A DNA stretch of 51,817 bases from Clostridia bacterium (GTDB taxonomy: Bacteria; Bacillota; Clostridia; Christensenellales; Aristaeellaceae): positions 1-51,817 of the forward strand of contig JAFVVG010000027.1 of NCBI GenBank assembly GCA_017502305.1, given 5' to 3'. How positions within the stretch are numbered: position 1 is the first letter of the stretch; each line of letters opens with the position of its first letter. The translations under genes and the position numbers were made by a program. Below the pieces are notes generated by a model. The model saw only the letters and a program-made list of their open reading frames with translations. It ran no database searches and was not told where the DNA came from. Below are positions 15,230-23,559 of this stretch, piece after piece.

Positions 15230-16974
15230 TAGTCATTCCCCCCTTCGATCTCGATGCCGTTCTGGAGGCAGTAGGTTTCGTAGTAGTAGCCGTGATTCTT
15301 CAGCAGCTCCTGGTGGGTGCCGCGCTCGGCAATGGCGCCGGTGCGGTCCAGCACAAGGATCTGGTCAGCATCCTTCACCGAGGAGATGCGCTGGGCGATG
15401 ATGATCTTGGTGCAGTCATAGGGCAGCTCCTTGAGCTGCTGCTGGATATACTGCTCGGTTTCCATGTCCACGGCGGAGGTGGTGTCGTCCATGATGAGGA
15501 TGCCGGGGCGCATGGCCAGTGCACGGGCCAGGGCGATTCGCTGGCGCTGGCCGCCGGAAAGGCCCACGCCGCGCTCGCCGATGATGGTGTCATAGCCCTC
15601 GGGCAGCTTGGTGATGAAATCGTCCGCTGCGGCACGGTTGGCGAAATCGCGGACCTCCTCGAAGGTCAGCTCCTGGTTGCCGAAGGCCACGTTGCCCTCT
15701 GCCGTATCGGAGAAGAGGAACACGTCCTGCAGCGCGGTGCCGATGCCGCCGCGCAGCTCCTGAAGCTTCCACTTGCGTACATCGCAGTCGTCCACCAGAA
15801 TCTCGCCCTGCCTCACATCGTAGAAGCGGGCCAGCAGCTGGATGATGGTGGTCTTGCCGGAGCCGGTGGGGCCCATGATGGCAATGGTATCGCCGGGATT
15901 GGCGGTGAAGGTGATATCCTTGAGCACGTCCTGCCCGTCATAGGCAAAGGACACATTGCGGAATTCCACCTTGCCCTGCAGCTTCTCGTGGGAAACGGCG
16001 CAGCTGTTGTCCACGATGCTGGGCTTGCCCAGATCCATCTCCATGATCTTGTTGGCGCAGGTGGAGAAGCGCTGGAAATCGTTGAGCAGGTTGCCCAGCA
16101 TGCGCATGGGATGCGCCACCGCCCAGCTCAGGCTGGTGAAGATGGTCAGCTCGCCGGGGGTCAATTCACCCTGGATCAGGAACAGGCCGCCCAGGAACAC
16201 GGTGATCAGCGTCATGGCGTTGGCCAGAATCTCGATGAAGGGATAGAAGCTCAGCCACAGCTTGTTGATGGCCAGGTGAGAATCCCGGAAGGCGGAGGAG
16301 CGCTTGTCAAAGCCTTCCTTCTCGTACTCCTCGCGGGCGAAAGCCTTCACCACACGGTTGCCGGCGATGTTCTCCTGGGCGGCGGTGTTCATCTCGCTGA
16401 GCTTGTCGCGCATGTTGATGAACAATTGGCGCACACGCTTGGAGTACACCTTGGTGATGAGCATCAGCAGGGGTGTGACGCACACCAGGGCCAGGGCAAG
16501 CTTCCAGTTGACGAAGAAGAAATAGATGGAGGTGGACAGGAACATGACCACGCTGTCCACGGCGGAGTAATCAATATAGGAAAGGAAATGCCGGCACCAG
16601 TCCGCGTCGGCGGACATACGGGTCATCAGGTCGCCGGTGCGGTGGGTGTCGAAAAAGCGCATGTCTTGGTACTGCAGACGGGTGAACAGACGGTTGCGCA
16701 GGTTAAAAATGGTGTTCTGGCTGGTCTTTTCCAGGGAGATCACCATGTAATAGCGCATGCACTCGCGCAGCACCTTGAAGCCCAGCATTGTCATCAGGAT
16801 GGGGATGAGGGGCTCTGGGTTCTGGGCGACAATGACCTCGTCTACCAGGCGGGAGGTCAGGGACGGGTTGATGAGCAGCATGACCGAGGTGACGGCGCTG
16901 ATCACCAGCGCGATGATGTGCTTCCTGTGGAACCGTTTGTCCATGACGGACCACAGCCATTTGATTTGCTGCAT
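15229..16974 (-). CDS. Heterodimeric ABC exporter half with degenerate Walker B and H-loop (BmrC/TM287-like)
   Basis: This 581-residue partner exporter half has six N-terminal membrane helices, Walker A GPTGSGKT (368-375) and a canonical signature LSGGQ (472-476). The catalytic Glu after Walker B is replaced by Asp (MDDTTSAVD, Asp497) and the switch His by Gln528 (IIIAQRIS). This is exactly the complementary degeneracy expected of a BmrC/TM287-type subunit: its LSGGQ completes the active site of the partner. The ATG at 16974 has GGAGG 8 bases upstream; the GTG five codons earlier is not used. A promoter whose -35 sits inside a perfect palindrome precedes it. Confidence 0.93.
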   Translation of the reverse strand: MQQIKWLWSVMDKRFHRKHIIALVISAVTSVMLLINPSLTSRLVDEVIVAQNPEPLIPILMTMLGFKVLRECMRYYMVISLEKTSQNTIFNLRNRLFTRLQYQDMRFFDTHRTGDLMTRMSADADWCRHFLSYIDYSAVDSVVMFLSTSIYFFFVNWKLALALVCVTPLLMLITKVYSKRVRQLFINMRDKLSEMNTAAQENIAGNRVVKAFAREEYEKEGFDKRSSAFRDSHLAINKLWLSFYPFIEILANAMTLITVFLGGLFLIQGELTPGELTIFTSLSWAVAHPMRMLGNLLNDFQRFSTCANKIMEMDLGKPSIVDNSCAVSHEKLQGKVEFRNVSFAYDGQDVLKDITFTANPGDTIAIMGPTGSGKTTIIQLLARFYDVRQGEILVDDCDVRKWKLQELRGGIGTALQDVFLFSDTAEGNVAFGNQELTFEEVRDFANRAAADDFITKLPEGYDTIIGERGVGLSGGQRQRIALARALAMRPGILIMDDTTSAVDMETEQYIQQQLKELPYDCTKIIIAQRISSVKDADQILVLDRTGAIAERGTHQELLKNHGYYYETYCLQNGIEIEGGND

Positions 16975-17020
16975 AAGTACATCCTCCACAATATCGTTGA
17001 AGCGTTTGGATTAATTACGA

Positions 17021-17050
17021 AGTATATCACAACAATGTTGCACGTGCAAC
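17021..17050 (-). promoter_or_regulatory. ABC exporter promoter overlapped by palindromic operators
   Basis: TTGCAC (17044-17049) and TATACT (17021-17026) are 17 bp apart on the minus strand. The -35 lies within a perfect 14-bp palindrome GTTGCACGTGCAAC (17037-17050), and the spacer holds an 11-bp inverted repeat CAACAATGTTG (17030-17040) sharing four bases with it. A dimeric repressor (MarR- or TetR-like) bound here would block RNA polymerase. No regulator gene is adjacent. Confidence 0.82.
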
Positions 17051-17090
17051 GACCTGAATGGGAAGGTTATTGACCGTTTAGGAAAACTGC

Positions 17091-17134
17091 AAAAAAAGGG
17101 GCCTGGAGGGTGGGCGAAGGCCCGATCTCCAGGC
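17091..17134 (-). terminator. Terminator of the GH27 gene
   Basis: GCCTGGAG (17127-17134 on the minus strand) pairs with CTCCAGGC (17101-17108), with an inner GGGC-CTTC-GCCC stem, followed by CCCTTTTTTT. It lies just past the GH27 stop codon. Confidence 0.85.
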
Positions 17135-17154
17135 AGATATGAAAGGATAAACAA

Positions 17155-18402
17155 TTACTTTTCTTCTACAAGCCACACAGCCGCGTCATGGGCATCGAGC
17201 GTGGCGGAAAGCTTACGGCAGCGCTTGCCCGACCACAGCTCCGTGGCGGTTTTGATGCCGGTGAGACCGGCGGCTTCCGCCTCCAGGCTCACTTTGCGCT
17301 TCTTGTCGGAGAGGTTGAACAGCGCCACGTACACACCTTTGCCATCCTTGCGGGGAGCCACCCAGGCGGATTCTTCTTCCGTGGTGTGGATGGGATGGGC
17401 GCACCAGGATGCTTTCTCGATCTCCAGCAGGGGAGCGTTGGTGAGAAGCTCCAGGGTGAACACGTCGTTCTTGGTCATTTCCCCGCCGATCATCAGGGGG
17501 GAACGCATCATGCACCACAGGGTCATCATGGTGCGCTGCTCCTGGTGGGTGAAGTGGGTCCAGTCGTTGCCGCCGTAGCACTGGCGCAGGGCGCCCAGGG
17601 GCAGCATGTCCGCGTCGGGCCAATGGCCGGGGCCGGCGTGGATGCACCACTTCTCCGCCCGCTCGAACATGGCCTTGAGAAGATCCCACTGATCCCAGAA
17701 GTCATCGGTGATGCGCCACATGTTGGCGTATTGCTTCAGGTGCTCGGCCTTTTCCACGGGCGCCGCGCCGGGGGAGAGGGAAAGCACGATATCCCGTCCG
17801 CAATGGCGGCAGGCGTTGGAGATCAGCTCGATCTCCCGCTGGCAGTGGGGGTATTCCCGGGCGATGTCGTCGCACTTGACGAAATCCACACCCCACTGGG
17901 CATAGAGCTGGAAGATACTGTTGTAATAATCCTGGGCCTCGGGGAGGTCGCACTTCAGGCCGTACATATCCGGGTTCCAGGCGCAGACGGAATTGGGGTT
18001 GGCGATCTGGGCACAGGTCTTGCCGCTGTTCAGCACGGGCAGACCCTGGTGGGCTGCCTGCCGGGGCAGGCCCCGCATGATGTGGATGCCAAACTTCAGC
18101 CCCAGGGAGTGCACATAATCCGCCAGGGGCTTGAAGCCGGCGCCGTTTGCTGCGCTGGGGAAACGGTTCTCCGCAGGAAGAAGACGGCCGTATGCGTCCA
18201 TGCACAGGGGCGCGAAGGGAATGTATTCATGGGTGGCGGCGGTGGGCTGGTACCACTGGATATCCACCACCACGTACTCCCAGCCGTAGTCCTTCAGGTA
18301 TCTGGCCATGTAGTCGGCATTCTGTTTCACGATGTCCTCGGTCACGGCGGCGCCGTAGCAGTCCCAGCTGTTCCAGCCCATGGGCGGATATTGGGCGATC
18401 AT
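17155..18402 (-). CDS. GH27-family glycoside hydrolase (probable alpha-galactosidase)
   Basis: This 415-residue enzyme lacks a signal peptide and so is probably cytoplasmic. Family GH27 marks are PPMGWNSWDCYG at the start, VVVDIQWYQP, the nucleophile segment DFVKCDD (Asp178), the acid/base segment MWRITDDFWDQW (Asp234 by alignment to the family RTTGDI pattern), and GHWPDADML. A beta-sandwich domain follows from about 330. The expected reaction is hydrolysis of terminal alpha-galactose (raffinose-type sugars or galactomannan branches); beta-L-arabinopyranosidase activity is an alternative within the family. ATG 18402 has AAGGAGG upstream. It is divergent from the GH51 gene, sharing a 120-base promoter region. 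Confidence 0.9.
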   Translation of the reverse strand: MIAQYPPMGWNSWDCYGAAVTEDIVKQNADYMARYLKDYGWEYVVVDIQWYQPTAATHEYIPFAPLCMDAYGRLLPAENRFPSAANGAGFKPLADYVHSLGLKFGIHIMRGLPRQAAHQGLPVLNSGKTCAQIANPNSVCAWNPDMYGLKCDLPEAQDYYNSIFQLYAQWGVDFVKCDDIAREYPHCQREIELISNACRHCGRDIVLSLSPGAAPVEKAEHLKQYANMWRITDDFWDQWDLLKAMFERAEKWCIHAGPGHWPDADMLPLGALRQCYGGNDWTHFTHQEQRTMMTLWCMMRSPLMIGGEMTKNDVFTLELLTNAPLLEIEKASWCAHPIHTTEEESAWVAPRKDGKGVYVALFNLSDKKRKVSLEAEAAGLTGIKTATELWSGKRCRKLSATLDAHDAAVWLVEEK

Positions 18403-18439
18403 ATGGTTCTCCTCCTTGGAAGATTGTTGCGTTGGGGAA

Positions 18440-18468
18440 ATTATACCATCAATTTGTGGACAAAACAA
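18440..18468 (-). promoter_or_regulatory. GH27 promoter
   Basis: TATAAT (18440-18445) with TTGTTT (18463-18468) at 17 bp spacing on the minus strand, back to back with the GH51 promoter. Confidence 0.72.
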
Positions 18469-18489
18469 TCATCCCGGCGACTTTTGCTC

Positions 18490-18518
18490 TTTCCATGGGG
18501 AAAAGAGTGTGCTATAAT
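18490..18518 (+). promoter_or_regulatory. GH51 promoter (extended -10)
   Basis: TTTCCA (18490-18495), a 17-bp spacer ending in TGC, then TATAAT (18513-18518). Transcription would start near 18525, which excludes the longer GTG-initiated frame at 18524. Confidence 0.72.
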
Positions 18519-18562
18519 GGCCCGTGAAAAGCGCCCACGGCGCAGAAATAAGGAGCATACAG

Positions 18563-20011
18563 ATGAAGATTACGCTGAATCCCGCAAGGAGCGCGGGTAC
18601 CATCAACAAGAACATCTTCGGTCATTTTTCCGAGCACCTGGGCCGCTGCATCTATCAGGGCCTGTTTGTGGGCAAGGACAGCCCCATCCCCAACAAGAAC
18701 GGCATGCGCACCGACGTGGTGGAGGCCCTGAAAAACATTAAAGTGCCTGTGCTGCGCTGGCCCGGCGGCTGCTTTGCCGATGAATACCACTGGGAGGACG
18801 GCATCGGCCCCCAGGAGAACCGCAAGCGCATGGTGAACACCAACTGGGGCGGCGTGGTGGAGGATAACTCCTTCGGCACCCACGAGTTCCTGGAATTGTG
18901 CGACCAGATCGGCTGCGAGCCCTACATCAACGCCAACGTGGGCAGCGGCACCGTGCGCGAGATGGCTGAATGGGTGGAGTATCTCAACTCCGAGGGCGAT
19001 TCCACCGTGGTCAAGAAGCGCTGGGCCAACGGCCGCAAGGATCCCTGGGGCGTGAAGTTCTGGGGCGTGGGCAACGAGAGCTGGGGCTGCGGCGGCAACA
19101 TGCGCCCTGAGTATTACGCCGATGAGTACCGCCGCTTCCAGACTTATTGCCGCAACTATGGTCAGAACCGGCTGTACCGCATTGCCTGCGGCCCCAACGG
19201 CGACGACTATAACTGGACGGAAGTCCTGATGAAGAACGCCCGCTGGCACATGGACGGCCTGACGCTGCACCACTACACCGTCTGCGGTGACAAGTGGGAA
19301 GACAAGCGCGCCGCCACCGGCTTCAATGCCGAGGAGTACTACCGCACCCTGAAGCATGCCATGAAGATGGAAGAGCTGGTGACCCGCCACGGCCAGATCA
19401 TGGACCGCTATGATCCCGAGAAGAAGGTGGCCCTCATCGTGGACGAATGGGGCAACTGGTTCGACGTGGAGCCCGGTACCAACCCCGGCTTCCTCTACCA
19501 GCAGAACACCATGCGCGACGCCATGGTGGCTGCCATCAACCTGAATGTGTTTATGGCCCACTGCGACCGCGTCCGTATGGCCAACCTGGCCCAGACGGTG
19601 AATGTTCTGCAGTCTGTGATCCTCACTGAGGGCGATAAGATGGTCAAGACCCCCACCTACCACGTTTTCGACCTGTACAAGGCTCACCAGGACGCCAGGC
19701 AGGTGGATTGCTTTGTGGAAACCGAAGATGTGGGCGAGAATGGCTTCGACGTGCCCCAGGTGATCGCTTCCGCCTCCGAAAAGGATGGCAAGATCACCCT
19801 GACCATCGCCAACATGGCCATGGACAAGGAAACCGAGGTGGAGATCGCTGGCGTGTGCCTGTGCAAGGCCCAGGGACGCATCCTGAAGGGCGAAGCGACC
19901 CAGTTCAATGATTTTGACAACAGCCCCCTCTGCGTGGAAGCTTTCGATGGCATCCAGGACGGCAAGGTCAAGCTGCCCGCCTGCTGCGTGGTGGAACTGA
20001 CCATCGGCTGA
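18563..20011 (+). CDS. GH51 alpha-L-arabinofuranosidase
   Basis: This 482-residue enzyme releases arabinofuranose from arabinan or arabinoxylan oligomers. It begins close to the GH51 signature [16 protein letters not shown] (18-33), followed by [17 protein letters not shown]. The acid/base is Glu172 ([11 protein letters not shown]) and the nucleophile Glu295 (IVDEWGNWF), with a C-terminal beta-sandwich. It has no signal peptide, so it is likely intracellular and works on imported oligosaccharides. ATG 18563 follows AAGGAG by 7 bases. It is a single-gene unit: the GH31 gene downstream is separated by a terminator. Confidence 0.95.
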   Translation: MKITLNPARSAGTINKNIFGHFSEHLGRCIYQGLFVGKDSPIPNKNGMRTDVVEALKNIKVPVLRWPGGCFADEYHWEDGIGPQENRKRMVNTNWGGVVEDNSFGTHEFLELCDQIGCEPYINANVGSGTVREMAEWVEYLNSEGDSTVVKKRWANGRKDPWGVKFWGVGNESWGCGGNMRPEYYADEYRRFQTYCRNYGQNRLYRIACGPNGDDYNWTEVLMKNARWHMDGLTLHHYTVCGDKWEDKRAATGFNAEEYYRTLKHAMKMEELVTRHGQIMDRYDPEKKVALIVDEWGNWFDVEPGTNPGFLYQQNTMRDAMVAAINLNVFMAHCDRVRMANLAQTVNVLQSVILTEGDKMVKTPTYHVFDLYKAHQDARQVDCFVETEDVGENGFDVPQVIASASEKDGKITLTIANMAMDKETEVEIAGVCLCKAQGRILKGEATQFNDFDNSPLCVEAFDGIQDGKVKLPACCVVELTIG

Positions 20012-20021
20012 TAACACGGCG

Positions 20022-20050
20022 AAAAAGTGGCGTTATGCCACTTTTTCCTC
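20022..20050 (+). terminator. Terminator of the GH51 gene
   Basis: The stem AAAAAGTGGC/GCCACTTTTT (20022-20031 with 20037-20046) ends in T-rich sequence. It lies 10 bases past the stop codon. Confidence 0.9.
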
Positions 20051-20097
20051 GTTTTGGCCCCGGCAAAGGAAAGCGGCAGGAAGTTTTTCTTGTTATT

Positions 20098-20109
20098 GGT
20101 AACGTTTCC
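20098..20109. promoter_or_regulatory. LacI-type operator-like palindrome upstream of the GH31 gene
   Basis: GGTAACGTTTCC is palindromic except for one position pair and has the central AACGTT-type core of many LacI-family operators. It lies 79 bases before the GH31 start. A possible promoter follows (TTGGCG, 18 bp, TATTTT). No LacI-type gene is present in this window. Confidence 0.4.
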
Positions 20110-20187
20110 GGAAGGAAAAGAAGGGGATTTGGCGAATGCTATCCACGGAACCTATTTTGAATGATTGAAAGGGCAGGGAAGGACGAT

Positions 20188-22266
20188 ATGATTCGCCGTT
20201 TTGATTTTGGTTCTCCCATCAATACCGGCGCGGTGGTGCGCGCATTGCAGGCGGAAAACGGCCCGGTGCCGCATTTCGCCACGGAGGTGAAGGAGGGAAG
20301 GGTTACCTTCACCATCTCACTGGACAGGGATGACATCATCTTCGGCCTGGGCGAGAGTGTTCGCGGCATGAACAAGCGGGGCCACCTTTACCGCGCCTGG
20401 AACAGCGATGACTTCTCCCACACGGAGAACAAGGCCAGCATCTACGCTTCTCACAACCTGCTTTTGTTCTTTGGCCCCCGAAAGCTCTTCGGCGTGTATT
20501 TTGACGACCCCGGCGCCGTGGAGTTTGACCTGGGCTACACCCGGGGCGATACCGCCGCCATTACCTCCGAGAACGGCGATGTGAGCGTGTATGTTATCGA
20601 GGGTGAAAGCCTTACCGCTATCTGCAGGGAGTTCCGCGGGCTGATCGGCCGCAGCTACCTGCCGCCCAAGTGGGCCTTTGGCTACATCCAGTCCCGCTGG
20701 GGCTATGAAAGCGACCCGGAGCTCCGCCAGGTGGTGAAGGAGCACCGCGACCGCCACATTCCCCTGGACGGCGTGTGCATGGACATCGACTACATGGACG
20801 ATTACAAGGACTTCACCTGGGACGAGAAGAAGTTCCCCGACCTGAAGAAGTTTAACCAGGACATGCGGGCTGATCACATCCGCCTCATTCCCATTATCGA
20901 CGCCGGCGTGAAACAGCTCAAGGGCTACGACACCTGCGACGAGGGCCTTGAGAAGGGGTACTTCGTGAAGAAGGCCGACGGCAAGCCCTTTGTGGGCGCG
21001 GTGTGGCCGGGCCGCAGCTACTTCCCGGACTTCCTGCGGGAGGATGTGCGCCAGTGGTTTGGCGACCAGTACGGCAGGCTGATGGACCAGGGTGTGGAAG
21101 GCTTCTGGAACGACATGAACGAGCCGGCGCTGTTCTATTCCGAGGAGAGCATTGCCGAGGCCTTCGCCGTGGCGGACCAGCTCCGCAATGAAAATCTGGA
21201 CATCAACAGCGCCTTCGCCTTGAAGGACGCCTTCAACGGCACCGCCAACTCCATGGCGGACTACCGCCGCTTCTATCATGAGGTGAATGGCAAGACCATC
21301 CGCCACGACAAGGTGCATAACCTCTACGGCGCCTTCATGACCCGGGCCGCTGACGAGGGCTTCCGCCGCTATGACGCCAGCAAGCGCTTCCTGATGTTCA
21401 GCCGGGCCAGCTTCATCGGCGCGCACCGCTACGGCGGCGTGTGGCAGGGTGATAACAATTCCTGGTGGGCCCACATCAAGCTGAATTTGCAGATGCTGCC
21501 TTCCCTGAACATGTGCGGTTTCCTGTACACTGGTGCTGACCTGGGCGGCTTCGGCTGCAACACCACCGAGGATCTGCTCCTGCGCTGGCTGCAGCTGGGC
21601 GTGTTCACCCCCCTGATGCGCAACCACTCCGCCAAGGGTACCCGGGAGCAGGAGGCCTACCGCTTCGCCAACTGGGAGGACATGCGGGATATTCTTTCCG
21701 TGCGCTATGCCCTTGTGCCCTACCTGTACAGCGAGTTCATGAAGGCTGCCCTTACCGACGGCATGTATTTCCGCCCCTTGGCCTTTGATTACCCCGCCGA
21801 CGACACTGCTTGCCGGGTGGAGGATCAGGTGATGCTGGGCGGGGACTGCATGATCGCCCCTGTCTATGAGCAGAACGCCCGGGGCCGTCATGTGTACCTG
21901 CCGGAGGATATGCTCATGGTTCGCTTCCGCTCCGCCCAGGACTATGACCTGACGCCCATGGAGGCCGGGCATTACTGGATTGAAATGGCGCTGGACGAGA
22001 TGCCGCTGTTCATTCGCAGGGGCCATGTGATTCCCCTGGCAAAGCCTGCCGAATATGTGGAGGGCGTGGACAGCAGCAGCCTGAAGCTGCTGGGCTGGCT
22101 GGATAAGAGCGTGACCATCACCCTCTATGATGACGACGGCTACACCACCGCCCCTGACCTGGAGAAGGGCAGCACCGCCATTACCGTGACGGTGGTGGGC
22201 GAAGCCGCCTCTGCCGCTGGCGAAGGGCTGACGCTGAACACGGAAGATCTGATCATAGGCGAATAA
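20188..22266 (+). CDS. GH31-family alpha-glycosidase
   Basis: This 692-residue enzyme is from a family of alpha-glucosidases, alpha-xylosidases and glucosyltransferases. An N-terminal beta-sandwich (about 1-150, with IFGLGES) leads into the catalytic barrel. LDGVCMDIDYMDDYKDFTW is followed by nucleophile Asp309 in WNDMNEP, an insert of about 60 residues after it, and acid/base Asp422 in GVWQGDNNSWW. The motif GGFGCN and the pair PLMRNHS are present. It lacks a signal peptide. ATG 20188 follows GGAAGG; the ATG nine codons upstream has no ribosome site. Exact substrate unknown, but its neighbours GH27 and GH51 suggest plant oligosaccharides. Confidence 0.93.
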   Translation: MIRRFDFGSPINTGAVVRALQAENGPVPHFATEVKEGRVTFTISLDRDDIIFGLGESVRGMNKRGHLYRAWNSDDFSHTENKASIYASHNLLLFFGPRKLFGVYFDDPGAVEFDLGYTRGDTAAITSENGDVSVYVIEGESLTAICREFRGLIGRSYLPPKWAFGYIQSRWGYESDPELRQVVKEHRDRHIPLDGVCMDIDYMDDYKDFTWDEKKFPDLKKFNQDMRADHIRLIPIIDAGVKQLKGYDTCDEGLEKGYFVKKADGKPFVGAVWPGRSYFPDFLREDVRQWFGDQYGRLMDQGVEGFWNDMNEPALFYSEESIAEAFAVADQLRNENLDINSAFALKDAFNGTANSMADYRRFYHEVNGKTIRHDKVHNLYGAFMTRAADEGFRRYDASKRFLMFSRASFIGAHRYGGVWQGDNNSWWAHIKLNLQMLPSLNMCGFLYTGADLGGFGCNTTEDLLLRWLQLGVFTPLMRNHSAKGTREQEAYRFANWEDMRDILSVRYALVPYLYSEFMKAALTDGMYFRPLAFDYPADDTACRVEDQVMLGGDCMIAPVYEQNARGRHVYLPEDMLMVRFRSAQDYDLTPMEAGHYWIEMALDEMPLFIRRGHVIPLAKPAEYVEGVDSSSLKLLGWLDKSVTITLYDDDGYTTAPDLEKGSTAITVTVVGEAASAAGEGLTLNTEDLIIGE

Positions 22267-22270
22267 TGAA

Positions 22271-22303
22271 CAAGCGCCGCTCCGGTAAATGGAGCGGCGC
22301 TTG
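22271..22303. terminator. Bidirectional terminator between the GH31 and FliB-like genes
   Basis: A perfect 13-bp stem (22271-22283 with 22291-22303) sits between two convergent genes. T-rich sequence follows on both strands but without a long uninterrupted T run. Confidence 0.75.
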
Positions 22304-22306
22304 TGT

Positions 22307-23473
22307 TTACAGAGAGAGAATCTTCCGGAGCGGCTGCCAGCTGTCGCAATTCAGCTGCCGCAGGATCGCGGCCGCATACCGGTCAAACTCAGTATGCTCC
22401 ACCAGGCGGAATACAGCGGCAACCACGTCGGTCAGCGCGGTTTCCTCGGGATGCAGCGCGGCATAGCCCACCGCCAGGAACCGCAGCAGGGCATAGACGG
22501 CGCACAGGGCCAGGTATTCCTCCTTCAGGGGGACGGGCCTGTCCTGGAAGGGGAACTGGGCAAAGAACATGTGATTGACCAGAAGATGCTCAAACCAGGT
22601 CTCCCAATGGGGCAGCCGTGCGGCAAACTGCTCGGCGGCCCGGGCATAGCGGGCGATATCGTTCCCCTGGACGAAGTAGGCCAGCACCTCTTCGCCATAA
22701 TCGCGGATGCTGTTGCTGCTGCCGTCCAGGATAGCCAGCATCTGTTCGGCAGCTTCCAGCCCGCCGGCCAATGGTTCGCTTCCTTCGGCGGGTTCGTCCG
22801 GCGGTAGTACGGGCTCCTCGCCGGTAAGCAGCCGGTGAACACGTTGTTCATCGCGGGCGGTCAGCGCCTGATCCATGGCCAGCAACGCATGGCCCAGCAG
22901 CTGCATCCGCTGGGGCAGGGCGTATTGCCTGTTTTGCAGCTGACGGATAAGCCACAGGCGGATCTCTGTCTCCCGTCCGCCGGTGTGGAAAAAATGCTGC
23001 CTCGGCGGACAGGGCGGAGGCTGAAGCTCCAGCGCGGCGGTGATGAACCGCAGTGGCTCCCGGCGGCGCAGGAACATTTCCGGTACAGCTTCGCAGCTGG
23101 CGGCACAGGAGCATTCGAGCCGCTCGTTCCGGCGGATGCCCCGGGGATATAGCCGACATACGGCGGCCAGCGCACCGGCACCCAGCTCAGCCTGCAGACC
23201 GCAGCGCCCGTCTGGCAGGTGAAGGGGGCATTGCCCGTCATATCGGGGTGTGATCTGCGCATAGGCGTCCTCTGTGGGGTGGGGAGCCAGGTGCAGGCCT
23301 GCATCCAGCCGGCGGCGCAGCTCAGGGGAGCAATCCACGCTCAGCAGCTTGAAGTAATCCTTCATGGAAATGGTCACCGGCCAGCCCTCACAGCAGGGCT
23401 TGCGGCAGGCTCCCATCTTGCAGGAAAAGTCCGGCAGATAATCCGGAACAAGAAAATCCAGCTTCTCGTTCAT
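22307..23473 (-). CDS. FliB-like flagellin lysine N-methylase family protein
   Basis: This 388-residue protein resembles the FliB family, which methylates lysines of flagellin in Salmonella. Family-like features are VPDYLPDFSCKMGACRKPCCEGWPVTIS at the N-terminus, then CPLHLPDGRCGL and CRLYPRG. The cluster of conserved Cys residues is likely to hold an iron-sulfur or metal centre. Most Clostridia carry such genes outside flagellar loci and the role there is unknown. No flagellar gene is nearby. It has a strong promoter (23512-23541) and stands alone. Confidence 0.8.
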   Translation of the reverse strand: MNEKLDFLVPDYLPDFSCKMGACRKPCCEGWPVTISMKDYFKLLSVDCSPELRRRLDAGLHLAPHPTEDAYAQITPRYDGQCPLHLPDGRCGLQAELGAGALAAVCRLYPRGIRRNERLECSCAASCEAVPEMFLRRREPLRFITAALELQPPPCPPRQHFFHTGGRETEIRLWLIRQLQNRQYALPQRMQLLGHALLAMDQALTARDEQRVHRLLTGEEPVLPPDEPAEGSEPLAGGLEAAEQMLAILDGSSNSIRDYGEEVLAYFVQGNDIARYARAAEQFAARLPHWETWFEHLLVNHMFFAQFPFQDRPVPLKEEYLALCAVYALLRFLAVGYAALHPEETALTDVVAAVFRLVEHTEFDRYAAAILRQLNCDSWQPLRKILSL

Positions 23474-23511
23474 ATGTCCGACCTTCTATTCATACCGATT
23501 GAACGAGATGT

Positions 23512-23541
23512 ATTATATCGTATTGTAAAAAACGGTGTCAA
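23512..23541 (-). promoter_or_regulatory. FliB-like gene promoter
   Basis: TTGACA (23536-23541) and TATAAT (23512-23517) are separated by 18 bp on the minus strand. Confidence 0.88.
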
Positions 23542-23559
23542 GTGAAAAACCTGTGAAGA

